Positions 31,564 through 40,284 of a stretch of DNA of 64,000 nucleotides are shown here, piece after piece. The notes under the pieces are model-generated. The model did not search any database. It saw only the letters and a program-made list of their open reading frames with translations, and was not told the origin of the DNA. This stretch comes from an uncultured Collinsella sp. (GTDB taxonomy: Bacteria > Actinomycetota > Coriobacteriia > Coriobacteriales > Coriobacteriaceae), in contig CABUGI010000001.1 of the NCBI GenBank assembly GCA_902491055.1, positions 1 to 64,000 on the forward strand, in the 5' to 3' direction. A program made the position numbers and the translations under genes. Positions within the stretch are counted from its first letter, which is position 1. Each line of letters begins with the position of its first letter.

Positions 31564-34302
31564 GTGATGGGACGTGGTATGGCAGCAACGGATATCGAGC
31601 GCGGACTCTCGACCGCCGAGGTCGAGGAGCGCATCGCCGCCGGTAAAATCAACCGCAACATGGAGCTCAAGACCAAGTCGGTCAAAGAGCTCATCATCGA
31701 GAACCTCTGCACGCTGTTCAATTTGATCAACGTGATCTTGGCGTTCCTGGTCATTTTGACCGGTTCGTTTAAGAATCTGACGTTCCTGTTCGTGGTGTTC
31801 CTCAATACCGCCATTGGCGTCATTCAGTCCATGCGTTCCAAGAAGATGGTCGATAAGCTCACGCTGCTGACCTCCAAGAAGGCCATCGCGGTGCGCGACG
31901 GCGCCGAGGTGGAGCTCGGCTTGGACCAGATCGTGCTCGACGACATCATCCGCCTGGGGCGCGGCGACCAGATTCCCGCTGACGCCGTGGTGGTTTCGGG
32001 CGAGGCGCTCGTGAACGAGAGCCTGCTGACGGGCGAGAGCGACCTTATTAAGAAGCAGCCCGGTTCCGAGCTCATGAGCGGCAGTTTTATCGACTCGGGC
32101 CTGCTGCGCGCTCGCGTGATCCATGTCGGCGCCGACAACTACGTGGCTAAGATCAATAACGAGGCCAAATACGTCAAAAAGGTCAATTCCGAGATCATGA
32201 ACGCGCTTAACGCCATCGTGCGCTTTGCGAGTATCATCATGATCCCGCTCGGTTTGGCGTTGTTTGCCTCGAGTGTGAGCGAGCTGTGGGATGCCGCGGG
32301 AACCCCGGGCGATAGCGCGCTTTCGTGGTGCTTCTCCGAGCTGTTGGCTGGTCATGTGCCTTCGTCGGCGCTGCTGTCCACGGTGGGTGCCCTGCTGGGC
32401 ATGATCCCGCAAGGCCTGGTGCTGCTGACCTCGTCGGTGCTCGCCATCGCCACGGTGCGCCTGGCCCGCCGCAAGGTGCTGGCACAGCAGCTCTACTGCA
32501 TCGAGACACTCGCTCGCGTCGACGTGCTGTGCCTGGACAAGACGGGCACCATCACGTCGGGCCGTATGGAGGTCGAGGGCACGTATCCGCTGCCTGTTGA
32601 GGGTGTTGGCTTTGGCGTGGACTCGGACGAGGCGGCTGTTCCCGTCGATACCACAGTGCTCGATTTTGCGCTGGCTAACGTGGCACGTGCGACTTCGGCC
32701 GATGCCAACGAGACCTGCCAGGCGCTGCTCAACTATTACGCCGATCGCCCGGTCGAGGTGTCCGAGCCGCTGTCGGTCATTCCATTCTCGTCGTCTAAAA
32801 AATGGAGCGGCGCTTCTTTTGCGCAGGGCTCCTACGTAATGGGCGCCGCGCAATTTGTGCTCTCTGATCGTGCGTTTGCCCAGGTCGAGAACCGTGTCGC
32901 CGAGCTTGCCGATACCTGCCGCGTGCTCGTGGTGGCGCGCGTGGACGGCTTTACGCCCGATGGGGATATGGTGGGCGAGGCCGAGCCCGTGGGATTTGTG
33001 ACCATCCGCGACGAGATTCGTACCTCGGCGGCCGAGACCATCGGCTACTTTAACGAGCAGGGCGTGACCCTCAACGTGATCAGCGGCGACGACCCGCGTA
33101 CGGTGTCGTCGATCGCGCGCGTGGTGGGCGTGCCGGGGGCGGACGCCTATGTGGACGCCACGACGCTCGATACGCCGGCCAAGCTCGATGCCGCAGTGGA
33201 CCGCTACCATGTCTTTGGTCGTGTGACCCCGCAGCAGAAGCGCGAGCTCGTGCAGGCGCTCAAGCGCCGCGAGCACACCGTGGCCATGACGGGCGACGGC
33301 GTCAACGACGTGCTGGCGCTCAAGGAGGCCGACTGCTCCGTCGCCATGGCGGCCGGCTCCGATGCCGCGCGCAACGTGGCCGAGATCGTACTCGTCGACA
33401 ACGATTTTGCCTCGATGCCCGCCGTGGTGGCCGAGGGCCGTCGCTCCATCAACAACCTGCAGCGTTCGGCCTCACTGTTCCTGACCAAGACGCTGTTCTC
33501 GATGGGCCTGGCGGCGCTGTGTATCGCGCTGCCGCCGTACCCCTTCGAGCCCATCCAGATGACGCTCATTAACTTCTTCTGCATCGGCGCGCCGGGCTTT
33601 GTGTTGGGCCTGGAGCCCAACAATGCTCGTGTGAAGGGTGCGTTTTTGAGCAACGTACTCAAGCGTGCACTGCCGGCGTCGATTGCGGTCATTTTGGCTG
33701 CGGCGCTCGATATCTTTGTGGCGCGCGTGTTTGGCTTTAGCCAGCTCACGCTGTCTACGATGTGCCTGCTTACGTCGTGCGCGGCAAGCGTCAGCCTAAT
33801 CTGGCGCATCTCGCAGCCTCTCACGCCCTTACGTGTGGTGCTCTTTGTGTTTGTAGTCGCCGGCATCCTGGTGGGCGTTATCGGATTCCCGGAGCTGCTG
33901 TCTATTGCCAACCTGTCGATGGGCCAGATGGTTATCTTGGCTGTTATCGTGGTCTTTACCTGCTCGGTGTTCTTTAAGCTCGCCACGATGATGGATTCGC
34001 TCAAGCCGCGTCGTCGTCATGCCGCAACTGGTTTTGGCCGTGGTGTGCGCGTCCACCTGGGTCGCGGTGGCGGCAAGGTGAGCTCGACGGGTTCGACGGC
34101 CGAGCGTTTTGCCAAGCGCGTCGCCGCCGACATGGCGCAGCGCCGCGAAGATCGCACTGCTCGCGAGGCCGAGGCCCGCGCACTCGAGGGCGTGGCCCAG
34201 GCCCAGCCCAAGAAAAAGAAGAGTACCGGAGCTAAGCGCTCTCGTGTGACCAAGTCCGCCCAAGGCATCAAAGTCTCGATGCCAAGCAAAAAGAAGAAGT
34301 AA
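31564..34302 (+). CDS. cation-transporting P-type ATPase, CtpE-like
   Basis: About 910 residues; GTG 31564, ATG 31567 or ATG 31579 are all possible starts and none has a strong ribosome binding site. The actuator domain has 'LLTGESD', the phosphorylation site is 'CLDKTGTITSG', and the hinge is 'MTGDGVNDVLALKEAD'. Membrane segment 4 has 'GMIPQGLVLLTS', which points to the CtpE-like group thought to move calcium or similar cations. About ten membrane helices are present. The C-terminus is an unusual Lys/Arg-rich tail of about 70 residues. Confidence 0.9.
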   Translation: MMGRGMAATDIERGLSTAEVEERIAAGKINRNMELKTKSVKELIIENLCTLFNLINVILAFLVILTGSFKNLTFLFVVFLNTAIGVIQSMRSKKMVDKLTLLTSKKAIAVRDGAEVELGLDQIVLDDIIRLGRGDQIPADAVVVSGEALVNESLLTGESDLIKKQPGSELMSGSFIDSGLLRARVIHVGADNYVAKINNEAKYVKKVNSEIMNALNAIVRFASIIMIPLGLALFASSVSELWDAAGTPGDSALSWCFSELLAGHVPSSALLSTVGALLGMIPQGLVLLTSSVLAIATVRLARRKVLAQQLYCIETLARVDVLCLDKTGTITSGRMEVEGTYPLPVEGVGFGVDSDEAAVPVDTTVLDFALANVARATSADANETCQALLNYYADRPVEVSEPLSVIPFSSSKKWSGASFAQGSYVMGAAQFVLSDRAFAQVENRVAELADTCRVLVVARVDGFTPDGDMVGEAEPVGFVTIRDEIRTSAAETIGYFNEQGVTLNVISGDDPRTVSSIARVVGVPGADAYVDATTLDTPAKLDAAVDRYHVFGRVTPQQKRELVQALKRREHTVAMTGDGVNDVLALKEADCSVAMAAGSDAARNVAEIVLVDNDFASMPAVVAEGRRSINNLQRSASLFLTKTLFSMGLAALCIALPPYPFEPIQMTLINFFCIGAPGFVLGLEPNNARVKGAFLSNVLKRALPASIAVILAAALDIFVARVFGFSQLTLSTMCLLTSCAASVSLIWRISQPLTPLRVVLFVFVVAGILVGVIGFPELLSIANLSMGQMVILAVIVVFTCSVFFKLATMMDSLKPRRRHAATGFGRGVRVHLGRGGGKVSSTGSTAERFAKRVAADMAQRREDRTAREAEARALEGVAQAQPKKKKSTGAKRSRVTKSAQGIKVSMPSKKKK

Positions 34303-34405
34303 CTACGCGCCCTGGCGATGTTGAATTGGTGCCTTGCTCCTGTGGGGCCGTGGCGATGTTATGCTCTAACCTCGATTGTTTGAATTGCTTCGAAAAGAGG
34401 ATGCC

Positions 34406-35548
34406 GTGATCTGCCCGCATTGCCTTAAGACTATCGAGGACGGCGCCTCGTTCTGCCCCTACTGCAACGCCTATGTGGGTCCGGGCGATGGCCCCGAGCA
34501 CACCGAGTTCGTGTTCTGCGAGGGCTGCGGTGCCCGTCTTTCTCCGCACGATCGTACGTGTCCCAAATGCGGACGCCCCGCTCCGGGTATCCTCTCCGAG
34601 GACGCGGCCGCATCCGACCTGGCAGCGGGCCGCACGGCGGGCTTTCCGCGCCTAACGCAAGAGCAGATCGATACCGAGGTGCCTCATGCGCCCGCCTCGG
34701 CTGCCGCGGTTCTTTCGGACGCCGCCGATCCTAACGAGACCTGCGTGCTGCCGGCTTTCGATAAGGATTTCGGTATCCCCAAGGTCGATATTCCCACGCC
34801 CGTTTCCCTGCACGACGATGCTCAAAAACCCAAGCGCAAAGTGCATCCCGACGAGGACGCCTATCACAAGCACAAGCGTCATATCCCCAAGCCGCTCATC
34901 GTCATCGCGGTACTTGCCGTCGTTTGCGGCGGTGCCTATTGGTTCGTGACGACCGATCCCATGGGTGTCATGCCTGGCTTCTACGACCAGTTTGGCCAAG
35001 CTGCACAAACCACCTTCCCCACGCGCCAAAAGGGCGAGGCGACTGAGGACGATACCAAGCAAGACGATTCTGCCGAGGTGGTCCAGGAAGAAACCGTGCT
35101 GACCGATGATCAGCTCTATACCAGGCTCGACGGTCTGTATCAGACCATCGTGTCCTACGGTGACGAGGACCAGATCGGCGAGGTCATCGATTCCTTTAAC
35201 AACGGCTATCTCCGAACGCCGCTGTCCACCCGTCAGGAGCTGTCGCAGAGTGCTTACGCCCTGCGCGACCAGATTAAAAAGACGCAAGATGAGCTCAGCA
35301 ACCTTAAGTACCAGAACGATACGGTCTATGCGGACGACATTGCCCACTTAAAGCAGCTTGCCGAGTGGATGTATGAGCGCGTCGACGTGATCTGCCAGAG
35401 TTGGGACATCTCGCTGGCCATTCCCGATGGCGAGTCGATGAGTTCTCACCAAAGCGAGATCCTGGCGCCCATCGCTCAGGGTGGCAACAGCGCGCTTAAT
35501 CAGTACGACGCCAACGTGGGCTCCTGGAAGCCGCAGCAGCGTTCCTAA
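34406..35548 (+). CDS. double zinc-ribbon membrane protein
   Basis: 380 residues from GTG 34406 (AAAGAGG with 5-base spacing; an upstream TTG at 34376 is less likely). CPHC and CPYC form one ribbon, and CEGC with CPKC a second, in the first 60 residues. An acidic linker, a His/Lys-rich stretch, one membrane helix at about 163-181 and an extracellular acidic helical domain follow. An extended -10 (TGTTATGCT) lies at 34357-34365. Function unknown. Confidence 0.75.
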   Translation: MICPHCLKTIEDGASFCPYCNAYVGPGDGPEHTEFVFCEGCGARLSPHDRTCPKCGRPAPGILSEDAAASDLAAGRTAGFPRLTQEQIDTEVPHAPASAAAVLSDAADPNETCVLPAFDKDFGIPKVDIPTPVSLHDDAQKPKRKVHPDEDAYHKHKRHIPKPLIVIAVLAVVCGGAYWFVTTDPMGVMPGFYDQFGQAAQTTFPTRQKGEATEDDTKQDDSAEVVQEETVLTDDQLYTRLDGLYQTIVSYGDEDQIGEVIDSFNNGYLRTPLSTRQELSQSAYALRDQIKKTQDELSNLKYQNDTVYADDIAHLKQLAEWMYERVDVICQSWDISLAIPDGESMSSHQSEILAPIAQGGNSALNQYDANVGSWKPQQRS

Positions 35549-35586
35549 AATTAGTTCGCCATAGTCGGCATAACCTACGTGCGCAA

Positions 35587-35616
35587 TTGATGTAAGCGCA
35601 TGCTTATTGCTACAAT
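35587..35616 (+). promoter_or_regulatory. sigma70-type promoter for the cyclophilin gene
   Basis: TTGATG, 18 bases, TACAAT; the start codon lies 40 bases downstream. Confidence 0.65.
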
Positions 35617-35655
35617 TCGTACAAATATGCTTTAAACGCACGAGGAAGGAACCAC

Positions 35656-36198
35656 ATGTTTGGTTTTAAGAAAGAGCTCTACACGCCCGAGTATCAGCTT
35701 GCCGGCGACGAGTGCGCCGTTATCGAGACGTCGAAGGGTACCATCAAGGTCAAGTTTGACGGCGAGGGCGCTCCCATTCATGTCGCGAACTTCTGCGAGC
35801 TTTCTACGATGGGCTTCTATGATGGCCTTAAGTTCCATCGCTATGTGCCCGGCTTTGTCATTCAGGGCGGCGACCCCAATACCCGCGATATGTCCGGCGC
35901 CGACGTCGCTGCCGGTCTTGAGGGCCCCGACGGCATGCCCGGTACCGGTGGTCCCGGCTACTGCATCAAGGGCGAGTTTGCCACCAATCCGCGCAACAGC
36001 CATGTCGATGGTGCCCTTGCCATGGCACGCTCCATGGACCCCGATTCCGCGGGTTCGCAGTTCTACTTCTGCCTGGGCGCCCAGCATAACCTCGATTCCG
36101 GTTACACCGTCTTTGGTACCACGGTCGAGGGTCTCGATGTGATTTCGCAGCTGCGTGCCGGCGACGAGATCGTCCATGTCGAGATCGTTCACGAGTAA
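35656..36198 (+). CDS. cyclophilin-type peptidyl-prolyl isomerase
   Basis: 180 residues. Active-site blocks are visible: 'LKFHRYVPGFVIQGGDP' and later 'SQFYFCLGA' and 'YTVFGTTVEGLDV'. It catalyses cis-trans isomerisation of proline bonds to help folding. No signal peptide, so cytoplasmic. GAGGAAGGA lies before the ATG. The TPR gene follows after 11 bases. Confidence 0.92.
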   Translation: MFGFKKELYTPEYQLAGDECAVIETSKGTIKVKFDGEGAPIHVANFCELSTMGFYDGLKFHRYVPGFVIQGGDPNTRDMSGADVAAGLEGPDGMPGTGGPGYCIKGEFATNPRNSHVDGALAMARSMDPDSAGSQFYFCLGAQHNLDSGYTVFGTTVEGLDVISQLRAGDEIVHVEIVHE

Positions 36199-36209
36199 AG
36201 GGGACTTCC

Positions 36210-37514
36210 TTGAATAGCCAGCTGATCCAACAGGGCCGCGCCGCTTACCGCGCGGGTGATTTTTCCGCTGCAGCCCAGATGCTTGGGGCGGCAAAGACTC
36301 CCGATGAGATTATGGGCGAGGCCGATCACCTTCGTGGCAACGCCTTGATGCACCTGGGCATGTATGTCGAGGCCGCCGAGGCCTATGCCGCCGCCCTCAA
36401 CGACGGCACTTATGGCAAGCGCGGCGCGCTGCTCACCAACCGCGGCAAGGCGCTCGCCGCCGTGGGCGACTACACGACGGCCGCCCAGGCGTTTTCTGCC
36501 GCTACGCAGGATGCTTCCTATGCCACGCCGTTCAAGGCCTATCTGGGCCTGGGTAACGCGCTGTTCCAGTCGGGCGACTATGCCAACGCGGGTACTGCCT
36601 TCCGTCAGGCTGCCATCGACGGCGCCAATCCGGCTCCTGCCGCCGCGCTCGGCGAGCTCGGTCGTTGCTTCATTAAGCTTGGCCGTCCGGCGGATGCCGT
36701 GGAGACCTACCGCACGGCTATCGACTTTGCCGGCCCCCGCGACGACACGCGTGCGCTCAACGCCGGCATGGGTCAGGCACTTTCTGCCGCCGGCCGCCCC
36801 TCCGACGCACTCGACGCCTTTAACGCCGCTACTGCCGATGGCATCTACCAGCTCACCTCCGAGCAGGCCGATGAGCTTGCCCGCGTGCATGATTCGCTTG
36901 CCGCACTGTCTGCCCAGACGGCTATGGCCACGGCTCCGGCGCCCGTGATGGACGCTCCTGCCGTCGATCCGCTCGATCCTACGGGCGCGACCGGTCAGTT
37001 TATGCCCGATCCCTCGGACACCGGCTTCTTTACGCTGTCCGAGTCCGAGATGGTCCGGCAGGACCGTCAGGATCGTAAGCAGGCCAAGGTCCGTCGTCGC
37101 CATCGCCACACGGGTCTCAAGGTCTTCATCGTGCTGCTTCTGCTCATTTTGATTGCTGCGGGCGGTCTGGGCTTTGCCTACACGCGCGGCTTTGGCTTCC
37201 CCTCGCAGGAGTCGGTTATCACCGATCTGTTCCAGGCTGCCGGCGACGGTGACACCGCAAAGGCCGAGTCTTGCCTGGCCTCGAGCCTGTCCGAGGACGC
37301 CAAGTCGATGATCATCTCCTCGATTCCGCAGGGCGCCACCGTGTCCGTCGAGGGCATGGATCAGTCCATGACCGAGACGACCGCTAAGGTGAAGGCATCG
37401 CTGTCCAAGGGCGGCGAGCAGGAGTACACCGTCAAATTCTTGCGCTCCGACAATCATATCGGCTGGGCCGTTTCCTCGCTCGATATGGATTTCTCGGCTG
37501 CTGACAACCAGTAG
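36210..37514 (+). CDS. TPR-repeat membrane protein
   Basis: 434 residues, TTG start with AAAGGGG upstream. Residues 5-230 hold about six TPR-like helical pairs ('AYRAGDFSAAAQMLG', 'GNALFQSGDYANAGTAF', 'LGRPADAVETYRTAI'). A linker, a basic cytoplasmic stretch, one membrane helix at about 302-325 and an external domain of about 105 residues follow. The layout (cytoplasmic TPR, one span, external domain) parallels the zinc-ribbon protein two genes upstream. Specific function unknown. Confidence 0.75.
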   Translation: MNSQLIQQGRAAYRAGDFSAAAQMLGAAKTPDEIMGEADHLRGNALMHLGMYVEAAEAYAAALNDGTYGKRGALLTNRGKALAAVGDYTTAAQAFSAATQDASYATPFKAYLGLGNALFQSGDYANAGTAFRQAAIDGANPAPAAALGELGRCFIKLGRPADAVETYRTAIDFAGPRDDTRALNAGMGQALSAAGRPSDALDAFNAATADGIYQLTSEQADELARVHDSLAALSAQTAMATAPAPVMDAPAVDPLDPTGATGQFMPDPSDTGFFTLSESEMVRQDRQDRKQAKVRRRHRHTGLKVFIVLLLLILIAAGGLGFAYTRGFGFPSQESVITDLFQAAGDGDTAKAESCLASSLSEDAKSMIISSIPQGATVSVEGMDQSMTETTAKVKASLSKGGEQEYTVKFLRSDNHIGWAVSSLDMDFSAADNQ

Positions 37515-37536
37515 TGACCTTATGGGATTTAGCTTT

Positions 37537-37569
37537 GCCCGGTGCTTCACCGCAAGTGAGGTGCCGGGC
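37537..37569 (+). terminator. terminator-like hairpin before mreB
   Basis: A 14 bp stem with some G-U pairs (GCCCGGTGCTTCAC with GTGAGGTGCCGGGC) around loop CGCAA. The T run after it is poor, so it may be a weak terminator separating the TPR gene from the shape operon. Confidence 0.5.
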
Positions 37570-37629
37570 TTGCGCTAGTATCATGGGCTAGTAGTTTTCC
37601 AGCAATCATCCAACACATCAGGAGTTGCG

Positions 37630-38673
37630 TTGTTTTCTTTGATGGATATGTTCTTCGGTAGCTATGCGGGCGATCTTGCGATCGACCTCGGCACCGCAAA
37701 TACGCTTGTCTCCGTGCGCGGCAAGGGCATCGTCATCCGCGAGCCTTCCGTCGTCGCCATCGACAAGAACGACGAGCGCATCCTGGCGGTCGGCATCGAG
37801 GCCAAGCGCATGCTCGGTCGTACGCCCGGCAACATCGTGGCCGTTCGTCCCCTTAAGGACGGCGTTATCGCAGACTTCGATGTTACCGAGGCCATGCTTC
37901 GCTACTTTATCGACAAGGCGTCCGAGAAGCGCTATCCGTGGACTCCGCGTCCGCGCGTTGTCGTCTGCGTTCCCTCCGGTGTCACGTCGGTCGAGAAACG
38001 TGCTGTCTTTGAGGCCACGATCCAGGCCGGTGCCCGCCAGGCCTATCTGATCGAAGAGCCTATGGCCGCCGCTATCGGCGCCGACCTGCCCGTCGAGGAG
38101 CCCACCGGCTCCATGGTCATCGACATCGGTGGCGGTACCACCGAGGTTGCCGTTATCGCTATGGGCGGCATCGTCGTCTCGCAGTCCATCCGTATTGCCG
38201 GCGACGAGTTCGATCAGGCCATCCTCACGCACGTTCGCGATGCCTACAACCTGGCCATCGGCGAGCGTACGGCAGAGGACATCAAGATCAAGGTCGGCTC
38301 CGCCGTGCCGCTCAAGGACGAGCTCGACGTCGAGGTCAACGGCCGCGACGTGATCACCGGTCTGCCCAAGACCGTGCGCATCGAGAGCGAGGAGATTCGT
38401 CGCGCACTCAACAAGCCGCTCGACGAGATGGCCAAGGCCGTCAAGGACGCACTTGACGCTACGCCTCCCGATCTTGCCTCGGACCTTATGTACTACGGTA
38501 TTTTGCTGACCGGTGGCGGCGCGCTGCTGCGCGGTCTCGACGTGCGCCTGCGCGATGAGACCGGCGTTTCGGTCAACGTCAGCCCCACGGCGCTCGATAA
38601 CGTCGTTAACGGCTGTGCCCGCGTGCTCGAGGCCAATGCGTTTGATGGCGGCTTCGTCCAGACCAATGCTTAA
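37630..38673 (+). CDS. mreB: rod-shape determining protein MreB
   Basis: 347 residues, an actin-like filament protein that guides lateral wall synthesis. Phosphate-binding 'DLAIDLGTANTLV' near 15-27, 'EEPMAAAIGADLPV', 'MVIDIGGGTTEVAVI' and 'LTGGGALLRGLD' are the actin-fold motifs. TTG 37630 with AGGAG five bases upstream gives the full-length protein; ATG 37642 is an alternative. Confidence 0.97.
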   Translation: MFSLMDMFFGSYAGDLAIDLGTANTLVSVRGKGIVIREPSVVAIDKNDERILAVGIEAKRMLGRTPGNIVAVRPLKDGVIADFDVTEAMLRYFIDKASEKRYPWTPRPRVVVCVPSGVTSVEKRAVFEATIQAGARQAYLIEEPMAAAIGADLPVEEPTGSMVIDIGGGTTEVAVIAMGGIVVSQSIRIAGDEFDQAILTHVRDAYNLAIGERTAEDIKIKVGSAVPLKDELDVEVNGRDVITGLPKTVRIESEEIRRALNKPLDEMAKAVKDALDATPPDLASDLMYYGILLTGGGALLRGLDVRLRDETGVSVNVSPTALDNVVNGCARVLEANAFDGGFVQTNA

Positions 38674-38694
38674 TTTCCAAAAGGTGGATTCCAT

Positions 38695-39693
38695 TTGGCA
38701 CGATCTTCGGGTTTCTCCACAAATCTGAATACCAAGCGACAATCAACGGGTATGCGCCCGTTGATTGTTTTCAGCCTGATTTCGGTGTTGCTGCTCACGT
38801 TTTACATCCGCGAGGGCGAGGCAGGACCGATTCATGCCGTGCGTTCGGGCGTAACGACGATTACCTCGCCGGTGCGCTTTGTGGGTTCGGCTGTAGCGGC
38901 TCCCTTCAATGCCATCGGCAACGTGTTCTCTAACCTTACGGCGTCGCAGGACACGCTCGACGAGCTCAAGAAGCAAAACGAGGAGCTGACCTCTAAGGTT
39001 GCTGAGCTCTCCGAGGCTCAAAAGACCGCCGAGCGTCTGGAGGGGCTGGTCGGGCTGCAGTCGACCTACAACCTCAAATCGACCGCTGCTCGTATCGTCG
39101 GTGCCTCGGGCGATGCCTGGACCTCGACCGTAACCATCGACAAGGGCTCTGCCGACGGCCTTACCATCAACATGCCCGTGACGAGTTCTGCCGGTGTTAT
39201 CGGCCAGATTATCGAGGTATCGGCCAAGACCTCTACCGTGCGCCTGATTGGCGACGAGAACTCGGGCGTGTCCGCCATGGTGCAGGACACGCGCGCCCAG
39301 GGCATGCTGCAGGGTCAGGCTGACGGCACGCTGCGTCTTGAGTACGTGAGTGTCGACTCCGATGTTAAGGTTGGCGACATCATCGTGACCTCGGGCATCG
39401 GTGGCGTGTTCCCCAAGGGTCTACCGCTCGGCACCGTCTCGTCGGTTGAGAAATCGGCAAACGACGTGTACTACACCATTGTGGTGCGCGCCCAGACGAC
39501 GGCCGAGAACAACGAGGAAGTGCTGGTCATTACCTCGCTGACCGACGAACAGTCGGCCTCGGATGAGGACGTGAGCACGGCCAACAGCACACCGCAGGGA
39601 TTGTCGCGCGATGCTGCGACCAAGACGAAGGACGAGAGCTCGGATGACAGTTCCGACACGTCCGAGACGACCGATTCCGGCTCGAGCGAATAG
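38695..39693 (+). CDS. mreC: rod-shape determining protein MreC
   Basis: 332 residues, TTG start. One N-terminal membrane helix (about 22-42), a coiled coil (80-125) and a beta-rich external domain with 'GAVGASGDAWTSTVTIDKG'-type strands, then an acidic Ser/Asp-rich tail. MreC links MreB with wall synthases outside the membrane. It lies between mreB and mreD. Confidence 0.95.
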   Translation: MARSSGFSTNLNTKRQSTGMRPLIVFSLISVLLLTFYIREGEAGPIHAVRSGVTTITSPVRFVGSAVAAPFNAIGNVFSNLTASQDTLDELKKQNEELTSKVAELSEAQKTAERLEGLVGLQSTYNLKSTAARIVGASGDAWTSTVTIDKGSADGLTINMPVTSSAGVIGQIIEVSAKTSTVRLIGDENSGVSAMVQDTRAQGMLQGQADGTLRLEYVSVDSDVKVGDIIVTSGIGGVFPKGLPLGTVSSVEKSANDVYYTIVVRAQTTAENNEEVLVITSLTDEQSASDEDVSTANSTPQGLSRDAATKTKDESSDDSSDTSETTDSGSSE

Positions 39694-39704
39694 GGGGCAT
39701 GTCC

Positions 39705-40271
39705 ATGGATCTACACGAGCAGGGGATGAGCTCCCGCACGTTTGTGATCGCCGCCATCGTGTGCGTGCTGCTGCAGGCAGGCCTGGCACCGCAGATCTCC
39801 ATTGCGGGCGGTCGCGTCAACTTCATGATTATTCTGGTGTGCCTAAGCGTGTTCTCGGGCGACCCGACCCGTGCCGTCGTGTGCGGTTTTTGCAGCGGCT
39901 TGTTTTATGACCTGTCCGCTGCCGTGCCGGTGGGCGTTATGTCACTCCTGCTGACCGTGGGTTCTTTTGCCCTGGTGCACAGCGCCGTCGGTCAGACGGG
40001 CGGTACCCCGAGTGCGCGCGGCGTCACTGTGGGCGCCTTCGCGCTCGTCATTAATGTGATCTACAGCATCATCTTGCTGTTTATGGGTTTGGAGACGAGC
40101 TTTGTCGTGGCGATCTTCGGCCATGCGCTGCCGTCCTCGATCCTGACGGGTCTGGTTGCCATTCCGTTTTTGATGTCCGGCGTCGTGCCGCAGTCCGGCT
40201 ATGGATTCTCCGCACGTGGCGGACGCCAGACGGGTATGCGCTTTAAGCCCAAGACCCGCAAGCTCAAATAG
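39705..40271 (+). CDS. mreD: rod-shape determining protein MreD
   Basis: 188 residues with five membrane helices and the typical 'GGRVNFMIILVCLSVFSGD' start. AGGGGGC gives 6-base spacing to ATG 39705; ATG 39699 is in frame. MreD is the membrane partner of MreC. Confidence 0.93.
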   Translation: MDLHEQGMSSRTFVIAAIVCVLLQAGLAPQISIAGGRVNFMIILVCLSVFSGDPTRAVVCGFCSGLFYDLSAAVPVGVMSLLLTVGSFALVHSAVGQTGGTPSARGVTVGAFALVINVIYSIILLFMGLETSFVVAIFGHALPSSILTGLVAIPFLMSGVVPQSGYGFSARGGRQTGMRFKPKTRKLK

Positions 40272-40284
40272 GGGAGGCCCGTAG

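Noticed and set aside
31549..33276. 575-codon open frame on the minus strand
   Set aside because: Antisense to the P-type ATPase, His/Arg-rich composition, no known motif.
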